Assembly: GCA_031425325.1 (NCBI GenBank)
Contig: JANPJD010000243.1
Location: 1-30,645, forward strand
Length of the DNA stretch: 30,645 bases
Origin: Aliitabrizicola sp031425325
GTDB taxonomy: Bacteria > Pseudomonadota > Alphaproteobacteria > Rhodobacterales > Rhodobacteraceae
Direction of reading: 5' to 3'
Under the pieces are notes generated by a model. That model was not told the DNA's origin. It did not search any database and saw only the letters and a list, made by a program, of their open reading frames with translations. The translations under genes and the position numbers were made by a program. This document shows, piece by piece, positions 1-6,996 of the stretch (position 1 is its first letter; the number at the start of each line of letters is the position of its first letter).

Positions 1-1
1 T

Positions 2-271
2 CAACAGCCAGAGCGGTACTGGGATCCGTCCATCGCACCATCAGGGCTGATGATCTATTCGGGCGAGATGTTTCCCGAATGGCAGGGTGATTTCTTTACC
101 GGCAGCCTGAAATTCGGCTTCATCTCGCGCCTGGATCCGCAGGCCGACTGGGCCGAGGAAGTGCTCCAGAGCGATCAGACGGGCCGCGTCCGCGATATCC
201 GGCAGGCCCCGGATGGATCGATCTGGTACATGTCCGTGACGGACGGTGCAGTCTACCGCATCGCCCGCTAG
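2..271 (+). CDS. PQQ-dependent sugar dehydrogenase family protein, C-terminal fragment
   Basis: This is the last 89 codons of a gene whose 5' part lies before the window. The reading frame is open from base 2 to the TAG at 269-271. The protein contains YWDPSIAPSGL, then MFPEWQGDFFTGSLKFG, and near the end a stretch reading RDIRQAPDGSIWYMS. These resemble the last beta-propeller blades of soluble aldose (YliI/Asd-like, GSDH family) dehydrogenases, which oxidise sugars in the periplasm with PQQ as cofactor. The calcium, PQQ and catalytic residues lie upstream and cannot be checked, nor can the signal peptide. The stop codon overlaps that of the convergent regulator gene by a few bases, so there is no room for a terminator between them. 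The family call is fairly safe; the substrate is unknown. Confidence 0.8.
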   Translation, partial: QQPERYWDPSIAPSGLMIYSGEMFPEWQGDFFTGSLKFGFISRLDPQADWAEEVLQSDQTGRVRDIRQAPDGSIWYMSVTDGAVYRIAR

Positions 272-1290
272 ATCGACAAACGCCCGCCCGGCATCACGGT
301 GCCCTGTGTTCCGCGTTCGCGGTAAGGCGTGGTGTTGTAGTGCGACCGGTAGCATTTCGAAAAATGCGACGGGCTGGCAAAGCCACAGGCAAGCGCCACG
401 TTGATGACGCTCATGTCGGTCTGCATCAGCAGGTTGCGCGCCTTTTGCAGTCGCAGCTCCATGTAGTAGCGCTTCGGGCTGCGGTTCAGGTAGCGGCGGA
501 ACAGCCGCTCCAGCTGGCGCGTGCTCATGCCGACATCGGTCGCAAGGTCGGCGGGGCTGATCGGGTCCTCGATGTTGCCTTCCATGAACTGGATGACCTG
601 GCTCAGCTTGGGGTGGCGCACGCCGATCCGCGTCGGGATCGACAGGCGCTGCGTGTCCTGGTCGGTGCGGATCGAGGAATAGATCAGTTGGTCGGCCACG
701 GTGTTGGCAAGCTCGTCGCCGTGATCCTGCGCGATCAGCTTCAGCATGAGGTCGATCGACGAGGTGCCGCCCGCCGTCGTCAGTCTGTTCCCGTCCACGA
801 CGAATACCGATTTCGTCAGCCGCACCTCCTCGAACTCCTCGAGGAAACCGTCCTGGTTTTCCCAGTGGATGGTCGCCTTGCGCCCGTCCAGAAGCCCCGC
901 TTTCGCCAGCGTCCAGGCGCCGGTGCAAAGCCCGCCGATGGGCAGTCCGCGGCGCGCCTCGCGCCGCAGCCAGGCGATGATCGGCTTCGTCGTTGCGCGC
1001 TGCACGTCGATGCCGCCACAGACGAAGAGCATGTCGTCGCGATCCAGCTCTTCCAGCCCGAGGTCAAGCTGGAACGCAGCCCCGTTCGAGCAGCGCGCCG
1101 TCTCGCCGCCTTCGCCGAGCATCCGCCACTCATAAAGCGCCCGGCCCGAAACCCGGTTCGCGATCCGCAAGGGCTCGATCGCGCCCGCGAAGGACAGCAT
1201 GGTGAAGCGGTCGAGCAGCAGGAAGACGAACCGCTTCGGGCGCTCGGTGTCGCGGCGGCGGGCTTCGGAATGCGGGGCAGGAGCGACCAT
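268..1290 (-). CDS. GlxA-family transcriptional regulator (DJ-1/PfpI-like plus AraC HTH)
   Basis: A 340-residue regulator. Residues about 20-190 form a DJ-1/PfpI-like domain with the elbow motif GGLCTGAW (Cys122), followed by the ATIHWE motif at 139-144. Residues about 228-325 form an AraC-type DNA-binding domain with two helix-turn-helix units, the second ending in CGFASPSHFSKCYRSHYN. This architecture is typical of GbdR/CdhR/ArgR-like activators, which often respond to betaine, carnitine or arginine; that role is inference only. I chose the ATG at 1290 because AGAGG lies six bases upstream; the in-frame GTG at 1320 has no ribosome-binding site. It is divergent from the DAHP synthase gene and convergent with the sugar dehydrogenase fragment. 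No obvious target operon is adjacent. An MttB-like methyltransferase lies 5.7 kb away. Confidence 0.88.
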   Translation of the reverse strand: MVAPAPHSEARRRDTERPKRFVFLLLDRFTMLSFAGAIEPLRIANRVSGRALYEWRMLGEGGETARCSNGAAFQLDLGLEELDRDDMLFVCGGIDVQRATTKPIIAWLRREARRGLPIGGLCTGAWTLAKAGLLDGRKATIHWENQDGFLEEFEEVRLTKSVFVVDGNRLTTAGGTSSIDLMLKLIAQDHGDELANTVADQLIYSSIRTDQDTQRLSIPTRIGVRHPKLSQVIQFMEGNIEDPISPADLATDVGMSTRQLERLFRRYLNRSPKRYYMELRLQKARNLLMQTDMSVINVALACGFASPSHFSKCYRSHYNTTPYRERGTQGTVMPGGRLSI

Positions 1291-1434
1291 TAGCGACCTC
1301 TGGATGTCGGTGAACGGCACTCAATCAGGGAAACCCATGCCCCGCAAGGGTCGTCCCGTTACGGCCAAACCCCTTTTCAAGCGGGGTCCGACTGCGTATG
1401 ACAGCCCCGACCCCCGATTTCGACGGAGACGACG
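1291..1434. promoter_or_regulatory. Divergent promoter region between the GlxA-type regulator and DAHP synthase
   Basis: This 144-base spacer must hold the start signals of both divergent genes. A GGAG ribosome-binding site at 1425-1428 serves the DAHP synthase, and AGAGGT just upstream of 1290 on the minus strand serves the regulator. I see no convincing -35/-10 pair, attenuator peptide with aromatic codons, or operator. Confidence 0.4.
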
Positions 1435-2805
1435 ATGACCAAGGGCTGGACCAAATCCGACTGGCGCGCGAAACCCCGGGTGCAGATGCCCGACTATCCC
1501 GACGCCGCCGCCCTGGCGACGGTCGAGGCGCAGCTTGCAAAGTATCCGCCGCTCGTCTTCGCGGGCGAGGCGCGCAAGCTGAAGAAGGCGCTCGGGCAGG
1601 TGGCCGAGGGCAAGGCGTTCCTGTTGCAGGGCGGCGACTGCGCCGAAAGCTTCGCCGAGTTCAGCGCCGACAATATCCGCGACACCTTCCGCGTCATGCT
1701 TCAGATGGCGGTGGTGCTCACCTATGGCGCGAAGGTGCCGGTGGTGAAGGTGGGCCGCATGGCGGGCCAGTTCGCCAAGCCCCGCTCGACCGCGACCGAG
1801 GTGATCGGCGGGCAGGAATTGCCCAGCTACCGCGGCGACATCATCAACGGCTTCGACTTCACACCCGAAGCGCGCGTTCCCGACCCTGCGCGGATGCTTC
1901 AGGCCTATACGCAGGCGGCGGCCAGCCTCAACCTCTTGCGTGCTTTCTCGACGGGCGGCTTCGCCGACATCCACCGCGTGCACGCCTGGACATTGGGCTT
2001 TGCCGAAAATGACAAGGCCGAGCGCTACCGGGCGCTGTCGAACCGCATTTCGGACGCACTCGACTTCATGAACGCCGCCGGGATCAATGCCGAGACGGCG
2101 CACTCGCTTGGTACGGTCGATTTCTACACCAGTCACGAGGCGCTGCTTCTCGAATACGAAGAGGCGCTTTGCCGGATCGACAGCATCACTGGCCAGCCGG
2201 TCGCGGGCTCAGGCCACATGATCTGGATCGGCGACCGCACCCGCCAGCCCGACGGCGCGCATGTCGAGTTCGCGCGCGGCGTGCTGAACCCGATCGGCCT
2301 CAAATGCGGCCCTTCGACCACGGTCGAGGATCTGAAGGTCCTGATGGCCAAGCTGAACCCGCAGAACGAGGCGGGCCGCCTGACTCTGATCGCGCGCTTC
2401 GGTGCCGGCAAGGTCGCCGAAAACCTGCCTCGCCTGATCCGCACCGTGCAGGAGGAGGGGGCAAACGTCGTCTGGACCTGCGATCCGATGCACGGCAACA
2501 CGATCAAGGCGGCCTCGGGCTACAAGACCCGCCCCTTCGAGAGCGTGCTGCGCGAGGTGCGCGAGTTCTTCGGAATCCATAAGGCCGAAGGCACGATCCC
2601 CGGCGGCGTCCATTTCGAGATGACGGGCAAGGACGTCACCGAATGCACCGGTGGCCTGCGCGCGGTGACGGACGAGAACCTCTCGGACCGCTACCACACC
2701 GCCTGCGACCCGCGCCTCAACGCCTCGCAGTCGCTGGAACTGGCTTTCCTTGTCGCCGAAGAACTGTCCTCGATGCGCGACGCTGCCCGCCGCATCGCCC
2801 TCTGA
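1435..2805 (+). CDS. aroG: 3-deoxy-7-phosphoheptulonate (DAHP) synthase, class II
   Basis: A 456-residue cytoplasmic enzyme that condenses phosphoenolpyruvate with erythrose 4-phosphate, the first step of the shikimate pathway. It is full length for the class II (AroA-II, plant/Mycobacterium-like) family. Metal ligands by analogy with the Mycobacterium enzyme are visible: Cys69 in QGGDCAESF, His in CDPMHGNT, Glu in TGKDVTECTGG and Asp in TACDPRLN. The PEP-binding stretch KVGRMAGQFAKPRS starts at residue 105. The ATG has GGAG six bases upstream. The gene stands alone, transcribed away from the GlxA-like regulator and followed by a hairpin. No regulatory ACT or chorismate mutase domain is fused. 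Class II enzymes have been named aroG, aroF or aroA, so the symbol is conventional. Confidence 0.96.
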   Translation: MTKGWTKSDWRAKPRVQMPDYPDAAALATVEAQLAKYPPLVFAGEARKLKKALGQVAEGKAFLLQGGDCAESFAEFSADNIRDTFRVMLQMAVVLTYGAKVPVVKVGRMAGQFAKPRSTATEVIGGQELPSYRGDIINGFDFTPEARVPDPARMLQAYTQAAASLNLLRAFSTGGFADIHRVHAWTLGFAENDKAERYRALSNRISDALDFMNAAGINAETAHSLGTVDFYTSHEALLLEYEEALCRIDSITGQPVAGSGHMIWIGDRTRQPDGAHVEFARGVLNPIGLKCGPSTTVEDLKVLMAKLNPQNEAGRLTLIARFGAGKVAENLPRLIRTVQEEGANVVWTCDPMHGNTIKAASGYKTRPFESVLREVREFFGIHKAEGTIPGGVHFEMTGKDVTECTGGLRAVTDENLSDRYHTACDPRLNASQSLELAFLVAEELSSMRDAARRIAL

Positions 2806-2866
2806 CGGAAACGCGCACAGCCCGAACCTGCACCCTCATTTTTCTGTCCAGAAGTATCCCGGGGGT

Positions 2867-2884
2867 GCGGGGACTGGCCCCCGC
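2867..2884 (+). terminator. Probable terminator downstream of DAHP synthase
   Basis: GCGGGG at 2867-2872 pairs with CCCCGC at 2879-2884 across a six-base loop and is followed by TTCT. An alternative pairing, CGGGGG at 2860-2865 with CCCCCG at 2878-2883, competes with it. Just upstream is a small palindrome TTCTGTCCAGAA (2842-2853). The site lies between convergent genes and could act in both directions. The T-tract is weak. Confidence 0.5.
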
Positions 2885-2930
2885 TTCTCCGGCTTGTGCA
2901 GGGGCTGACCCGAGTTTGACGGCCGCGCGA

Positions 2931-3596
2931 TCAGTCGTCCGACTTGACAAGCCGCAGATGCGACCGCGCCTTGGGGGCCGGGGTAAAGGCGGCGGGGTTT
3001 TCCGCAAACGCAGGGGTGGCGGGGCGGGGTGCAGGCGGCGGGGGCATCACGGCCACTGCCTCGGTCCGCTGCCGCGACACCGCGAAGCGCCGCGGGCTGC
3101 GGCCGATCGGGCCCAGCGTGACAAGACAGCCGAGCGCCTTGTCGCAGACCCCGTCATCGGTCAGCGGCAGCAGGAGCATCCGTCCCTGAAGTGCCGCCCG
3201 CCCGAGGCCGCGCTCGGCTTCGAGCGAGACCTCGACGATCGACGGGCCTGAAAAAACCTGCTCGACCAGTGCCTCGATCCCGGTGCGCCCCTGCGGCTCG
3301 ATCAGCGTGGTCAGCGGCATGCCGCGCACCTCCATCCCCATCAGGTCCGACAGGTGCATCCCCGCCAGACGGAACCGGGCGATTCCAGGGGCGATGCGCT
3401 CGATCAGGAAGACATGCTCGAGCGCGGCCTGAAGGCCCCGCGGGTCCACGTCGGCGCGCGAGGGCAGGGCGGGTCCGTCGCGCAGCCCCTCCCAATAGGC
3501 GCGAACCTCCTGCAAGGGGGCAAAGCCCCTGCCGCCATCCGGTGTCCTGTCCGATCCCATCGACGTCACCACCCGATCCCAAGTCCATCCCGCCAT
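2931..3596 (-). CDS. PAS domain-containing protein (PAS_5 / DUF1388-like)
   Basis: A 221-residue protein. Residues about 25-160 resemble the PAS_5 (former DUF1388) family found in many copies in Rhodobacterales and Caulobacterales: AYWEGLRDGPALPSRADVDP, then HVFLIERIAPGIARFRLAG, then a C-terminal beta-hairpin ending in LGCLVTLGPIG. The last 60 residues are proline/alanine-rich and look disordered. No kinase, GGDEF or output domain is present, so it may be a stand-alone sensor or adaptor; its ligand is unknown. I chose the ATG at 3596 because GGAAGGAG lies six bases upstream. An upstream open stretch to 3746 would add 50 residues of poor coding quality. The promoter region contains the GGGTTAACGG repeats listed separately. 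It is convergent with DAHP synthase. Confidence 0.78.
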   Translation of the reverse strand: MAGWTWDRVVTSMGSDRTPDGGRGFAPLQEVRAYWEGLRDGPALPSRADVDPRGLQAALEHVFLIERIAPGIARFRLAGMHLSDLMGMEVRGMPLTTLIEPQGRTGIEALVEQVFSGPSIVEVSLEAERGLGRAALQGRMLLLPLTDDGVCDKALGCLVTLGPIGRSPRRFAVSRQRTEAVAVMPPPPAPRPATPAFAENPAAFTPAPKARSHLRLVKSDD

Positions 3597-3885
3597 CGGC
3601 CGCTCCTTCCCCCGGGCACCCGATCCCCAGACCGTGCAACCCGGGTTCGTGTCCCGCCAGCCCGCCACTCCGCCATAATGCGAATACAGGGTTAACGGCT
3701 GGGTTAACGGTTGTGGAACAAAGGTTACCTTCCGGTAAAGATACACACCTTATGGCCCGCACGTCAGAGAAATCGCGGCATCTGGTAAACGCCCCTGCGG
3801 GTTCGGGCGACCGCCAGCCCCCCTGTGCAACCTTCCGCAGATCGCGCTAGATCGGGGTGGCATCACCCACCGGAAAGGTAACGCC
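3597..3885. promoter_or_regulatory. 289-base divergent intergenic region with inverted and direct repeats
   Basis: This is the longest non-coding stretch in the window. It separates the PAS protein (minus) from the SDR gene (plus). Its central part, about 3675-3750, is clearly richer in A+T than the surroundings. It carries two direct copies of GGGTTAACGG (3689-3698, 3701-3710) and the inverted repeat TTACC-TTCC-GGTAA (3725-3738). Nearer the SDR gene, GGGTG (3855-3859) can pair with CACCC (3864-3868) in the leader. A GGAAAGG ribosome-binding site precedes the SDR start. No convincing small gene was found. Confidence 0.55.
3689..3710. repeat. Tandem GGGTTAACGG repeats, CtrA-box-like
   Basis: Two identical ten-base units start 12 bases apart, each containing the palindrome GTTAAC. 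The two TTAA cores are separated by eight bases (3696-3703). The Caulobacter CtrA consensus is TTAA-N7-TTAA, so this is one base off the canonical spacing. Their position about 95-120 bases upstream of the PAS-protein start fits a regulator-binding site. Which regulator binds is inference. Confidence 0.5.
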
Positions 3886-4635
3886 ATGCCGCTTCAGGAC
3901 AGTACCGTGCTCGTGACGGGTGCAAGCCAGGGGATCGGGCGGGCGACGGCGCTCGCCTTCCTTCAGGCGGGGTCGCGCGTGGCGCTGGTCGCGCGCCGGG
4001 CCGAGGCGCTCGAGGACCTCGCGCGGGACTGGGGCGATGCGGCGATGCCGCTTGCCTGCGACGTCACCGACGAGGATGCAGTCGAGGCGATGTTCGCCGC
4101 CCTGCAAGCGCGCTTCGGGCGGCTCGATGTCGTCTTCAACAATGCGGGCGCAGCCCTGCCCGCCACCTCGACGGGCGATGTGACGCTGGCAGACTGGCGC
4201 CGCGTTCTGTCGGTGAACCTCGACGGCGCGTTTCTGATCGCGCGCGGCGCGTTCCGCCTCATGCGGGACCAGCGCCCGCAAGGGGGCCGGATCATCAACA
4301 ACGGCTCGATCTCGGCGCATGTGCCGCGCATGGGCTCTGCGGCCTACACCGCCTCGAAGCACGGCGTTGCGGGGCTGACAAAGGCTTTGTCGCTCGATGG
4401 TCGGCCGCATGACATCGCCTGCTGCCAGATCGACATCGGCAATGCCGCCTCGGACATGACGCAGGCGATGACGCGCGGCGTGCCACAGGCCGACGGCGCC
4501 CTGCGGGTCGAGCCTGTGATCGACGTGGCCCATGTCGCGCGAGCGGTGGTGCAGATGGCCGACATTCCGCTCGATGTGAACATGCAGACGGTCACGATCA
4601 TGGCGACGAAGATGCCCTATATCGGGCGCGGCTGA
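3886..4635 (+). CDS. Short-chain dehydrogenase/reductase (SDR family oxidoreductase)
   Basis: A 249-residue classical SDR, a soluble NAD(P)-dependent oxidoreductase. The cofactor motif TGASQGIG is at 11-18, NNAG at 85-88, the structural Asn at 111, the catalytic Ser at 141 and YTASK at 154-158, so the full Asn-Ser-Tyr-Lys set is present. Arg at 37-38 after the second beta strand may favour NADP over NAD; this is inference. The C-terminal part lacks the usual PG motif and reads CQIDIGNAASDMTQAM, so the substrate loop differs from FabG. The substrate cannot be named. The ATG has GGAAAGG upstream. The gene is convergent with the 2-hydroxyacid dehydrogenase; only three bases separate the two stop codons. 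Confidence 0.92.
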   Translation: MPLQDSTVLVTGASQGIGRATALAFLQAGSRVALVARRAEALEDLARDWGDAAMPLACDVTDEDAVEAMFAALQARFGRLDVVFNNAGAALPATSTGDVTLADWRRVLSVNLDGAFLIARGAFRLMRDQRPQGGRIINNGSISAHVPRMGSAAYTASKHGVAGLTKALSLDGRPHDIACCQIDIGNAASDMTQAMTRGVPQADGALRVEPVIDVAHVARAVVQMADIPLDVNMQTVTIMATKMPYIGRG

Positions 4636-4638
4636 ACG

Positions 4639-5586
4639 TCAGACGACCCGCGCGGGCAGGGGCGCACCCGCGAAATGCGCGGCCAGCGTGTCGCGCATCA
4701 TCTGCCCCATCGCGCGGCGCGTCTCGACCGTGGCCGAGGCCTGGTGCGGTTGCAAAAGCACGTTCGGCAGGGCCGCGAAGCGCGGATCGGGCGCGGGCTC
4801 GCCTTCGAACACATCAAGCGCCGCCGCGCGGATCTTCCCGGCCTCGAGCGCGTCCAGCAATGCCGCCTCGTCGACGGTCGATCCGCGCGAGATGTTGACG
4901 AGCATCCCCTCACGCCCCAGCGCGTCCAGCACCCCGCGACCGACGATGCGCCGCGTTTCGGCCGAAGCGGCAAGCGCTACGACCAGCGTGTCGCACCATT
5001 CGGCAAGGGCCACGGGGTCGGGCAGATGCAGCCAGCCGGGCGGCGTCTCTTTCGGGGTTCGCGCGGTGTAGCCGATTTCCATGTCGAAGGCCGCAAGCCG
5101 CTGCCCGATGGCGCGCCCGATCCGACCCAGCCCAAGGATGCCCGCCCGCCGCCCGTGGACGCGCCGTTGCAGCGGATAGGCCCCGTGCCGCGCCCAGTCG
5201 CCCGAGCGCACCCAGGCATCGGCCCCGACCATGCCCCGGTCGAGTGCCAGGATCATGCCCACCGCAAGGTCCGCGACATCGCCCGTCAGCACATCGGGCG
5301 TGTTGCCGACCGCGATGCCCCGCGCCCGGCAGAGGTCCAGGTCGATCGCGTCATAGCCGACCCCGTTGATCGCAATCACCTCGAGCGCGGGCAGCGCGTC
5401 AAGCACTTCGCGCGGCACGCCATGTCCGCCCGTCGTGGTCAGCGCCCGGATTGCCTGCCCCTGTTCGGCCAGAAAGCCCGCCGGATCGGGGGCCTCGAAC
5501 AGGCGGTAAACTCGGTAGTCGCGGCCGAGCGGCCCCTCGTCCCAGTCGGGCAGCGGGGTCAGTTGCAACAGATACGGTCGGTCCAT
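4639..5586 (-). CDS. D-isomer-specific 2-hydroxyacid dehydrogenase (GhrB/HPPR-like)
   Basis: A 315-residue soluble NAD(P)H-dependent enzyme that interconverts a 2-keto acid and its D-2-hydroxy acid, such as glyoxylate or hydroxypyruvate. The Rossmann motif GLGRIG is at 152-157. The catalytic triad is present: Arg234 in NISRGS, Glu263 in FEGEP and His281 in LQPHQASAT. The His loop reads PHQAS rather than the more common PHIGS. The ATG at 5586 is supported by AAGGAGG seven bases upstream; a longer frame to 5661 overlaps the upstream gene and has no support. It lies 25 bases downstream of the DUF4432 gene on the same strand, so the two form a probable operon. A role in sugar-acid or glyoxylate catabolism is likely but not shown. 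Confidence 0.9.
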   Translation of the reverse strand: MDRPYLLQLTPLPDWDEGPLGRDYRVYRLFEAPDPAGFLAEQGQAIRALTTTGGHGVPREVLDALPALEVIAINGVGYDAIDLDLCRARGIAVGNTPDVLTGDVADLAVGMILALDRGMVGADAWVRSGDWARHGAYPLQRRVHGRRAGILGLGRIGRAIGQRLAAFDMEIGYTARTPKETPPGWLHLPDPVALAEWCDTLVVALAASAETRRIVGRGVLDALGREGMLVNISRGSTVDEAALLDALEAGKIRAAALDVFEGEPAPDPRFAALPNVLLQPHQASATVETRRAMGQMMRDTLAAHFAGAPLPARVV

Positions 5587-5611
5587 TGCGGGCCTCCTTG
5601 ACGGGTTCAGC

Positions 5612-6799
5612 TTAGTCCAAGGCCGGTGTCGCCGCACCGTGCAGCAGGGCGAAGCGGCCACTTGGTGCGGGATAGTCGGTGTCGGGCTGCCGGACGATGG
5701 CGGCGATCCGGGCCTCGGCGGCGGCGATGGCGGCGGCGCCGTCCAGCACGGTGATGCGCGCCCCGTAGTCGCGCGCCTCGCCGTGTTCGAGCCAGAGCAT
5801 CTCGCCCCGCCCGCGCGCGAAAAGGTTGCCGGGCATGTGGTGGCTCGAAGGCTCGACCCCCATCACATAATGTCCGGCCTGGAAGTTCTGCCACTGCACC
5901 GCGCAGGGAAACTCTGCCTTCAGCGTCTCGACCTGCACCCCGAAACCGAGGCGGTCGTTCACCACCGCCACGGGCACGCGGCCCTCTGGGTCGGCGGTCA
6001 TCTCATGCTCCCACACCTGTTCGGCAAAGCCCTGGTGCGGCGCGGGACAGGTCCGGTAGCCCACGCCCTGCGCGGTCAGGTCATGCGTGGCGGCCACCAC
6101 CTCGCGGATCGGCGCAAGGTAGCGCGCACCCTCGTCGATCACCGGATAGCCAAGGTTGATGTGATAGAGCAGCATGTGCGGCGTGCGGGCAAAGCCCGCA
6201 TTCACCACCCGGTCGGTCAGGCGGATCTCGTCGCCGCCGAGGTCGGCCTCGATCCGGCGGTGAAGGTGCAGCACCTCGCCGAACAGCGTCGCCTGCACCA
6301 CCGTGCCCTCGGCCCAGAGGATGCAGCGATCCCCCTCCCACCGCTCGCCATAGCCAGTCAGGCGCGCGGGCACGACACCGATCCGCCCGTGCAGGCCGTG
6401 GCGCACCGTGGCGCGACGGGGGTAGTTGTAGCTTTCGGCAGGCACCTCTTCGGGGCCCATGATGTGATCAAGCCCGCAGGTCGCAAGGAACCCCGAGAAC
6501 GAGCGCGTCCACCCCAGGCCGCCTTCGCCCTCGGAGTCGTGCAGGCCGGGGTGGCGAAAGCCAGTGGGCGAGTGCCAGCCGATTGCGCGGCCCTTGTGGC
6601 TGACCTCGGCGATATCCATCGCCCGGTCGAGCATCACCGAAAAGCAAAGGCCCGAGCCCGTGCTGAACTGAAGCAGGCGGAGGCCCCGCTCGACGCCGTC
6701 GCCGAGCGTCACAAGGCGCACGCCGCCGAACTGCGACAGGCTGCCCGCCCGCTCGGCCAGCGCGGCAGCGGTTATCGTGGTGCCGTAAAGCTCGGCCAT
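5612..6799 (-). CDS. Aldose 1-epimerase-like protein (DUF4432 family)
   Basis: A 395-residue protein with the galactose mutarotase-like beta-sandwich signature of the DUF4432 family. Conserved stretches visible are RHGLHGRIG, the His-containing YHINLGYPVIDEG, and a C-terminal QWQNFQAGHYVMGVEPSSHH. Family members probably bind a sugar or sugar acid and may act as epimerases or mutarotases; no reaction is established for this one. The ATG at 6799 has a GGGGGG ribosome-binding site seven bases upstream. A longer frame to 6907 would add 36 residues of low-complexity sequence and is not supported. It is the first gene of an operon with the 2-hydroxyacid dehydrogenase and is divergent from the MttB-like methyltransferase, which suggests a shared catabolic theme. 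Confidence 0.82.
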   Translation of the reverse strand: MAELYGTTITAAALAERAGSLSQFGGVRLVTLGDGVERGLRLLQFSTGSGLCFSVMLDRAMDIAEVSHKGRAIGWHSPTGFRHPGLHDSEGEGGLGWTRSFSGFLATCGLDHIMGPEEVPAESYNYPRRATVRHGLHGRIGVVPARLTGYGERWEGDRCILWAEGTVVQATLFGEVLHLHRRIEADLGGDEIRLTDRVVNAGFARTPHMLLYHINLGYPVIDEGARYLAPIREVVAATHDLTAQGVGYRTCPAPHQGFAEQVWEHEMTADPEGRVPVAVVNDRLGFGVQVETLKAEFPCAVQWQNFQAGHYVMGVEPSSHHMPGNLFARGRGEMLWLEHGEARDYGARITVLDGAAAIAAAEARIAAIVRQPDTDYPAPSGRFALLHGAATPALD

Positions 6800-6996
6800 G
6801 CGTGCATCCCCCCAGTTTTGCGATGACCATGACAAAGCAGGCCGGGGCGAACCAGACGGAAACGCGTCCGGGCTGATTATGTCTTGTCGGGACCGCATGG
6901 CGCGCATGTCGTTTTCGGTCGGCAGATGGCGGTTTCGTCCCGGTCCGCGCCCGCGAGTGGCGACATAGACGATCAGGACTTGGCGGAGGGCGCGAG
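6800..6996. promoter_or_regulatory. Divergent promoter region between DUF4432 operon and mttB-like gene
   Basis: A 197-base spacer serving two divergent units. Ribosome-binding sites are clear: GGGGGG for the minus-strand gene and GGAGGG, six bases before the ATG, for the plus-strand gene. A 17-codon open frame starting at 6823 on the plus strand has no ribosome-binding site and is not annotated. No palindrome good enough to call an operator was found. Confidence 0.35.

Noticed and set aside
3752..3850. Short plus-strand open frame of 32 codons upstream of the SDR gene
   Set aside because: No ribosome-binding site, no conserved motif, and it overlaps the likely regulatory region.
6823..6876. 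17-codon open frame between the DUF4432 and mttB-like genes
   Set aside because: Too short, no ribosome-binding site, no recognisable leader-peptide codon pattern.
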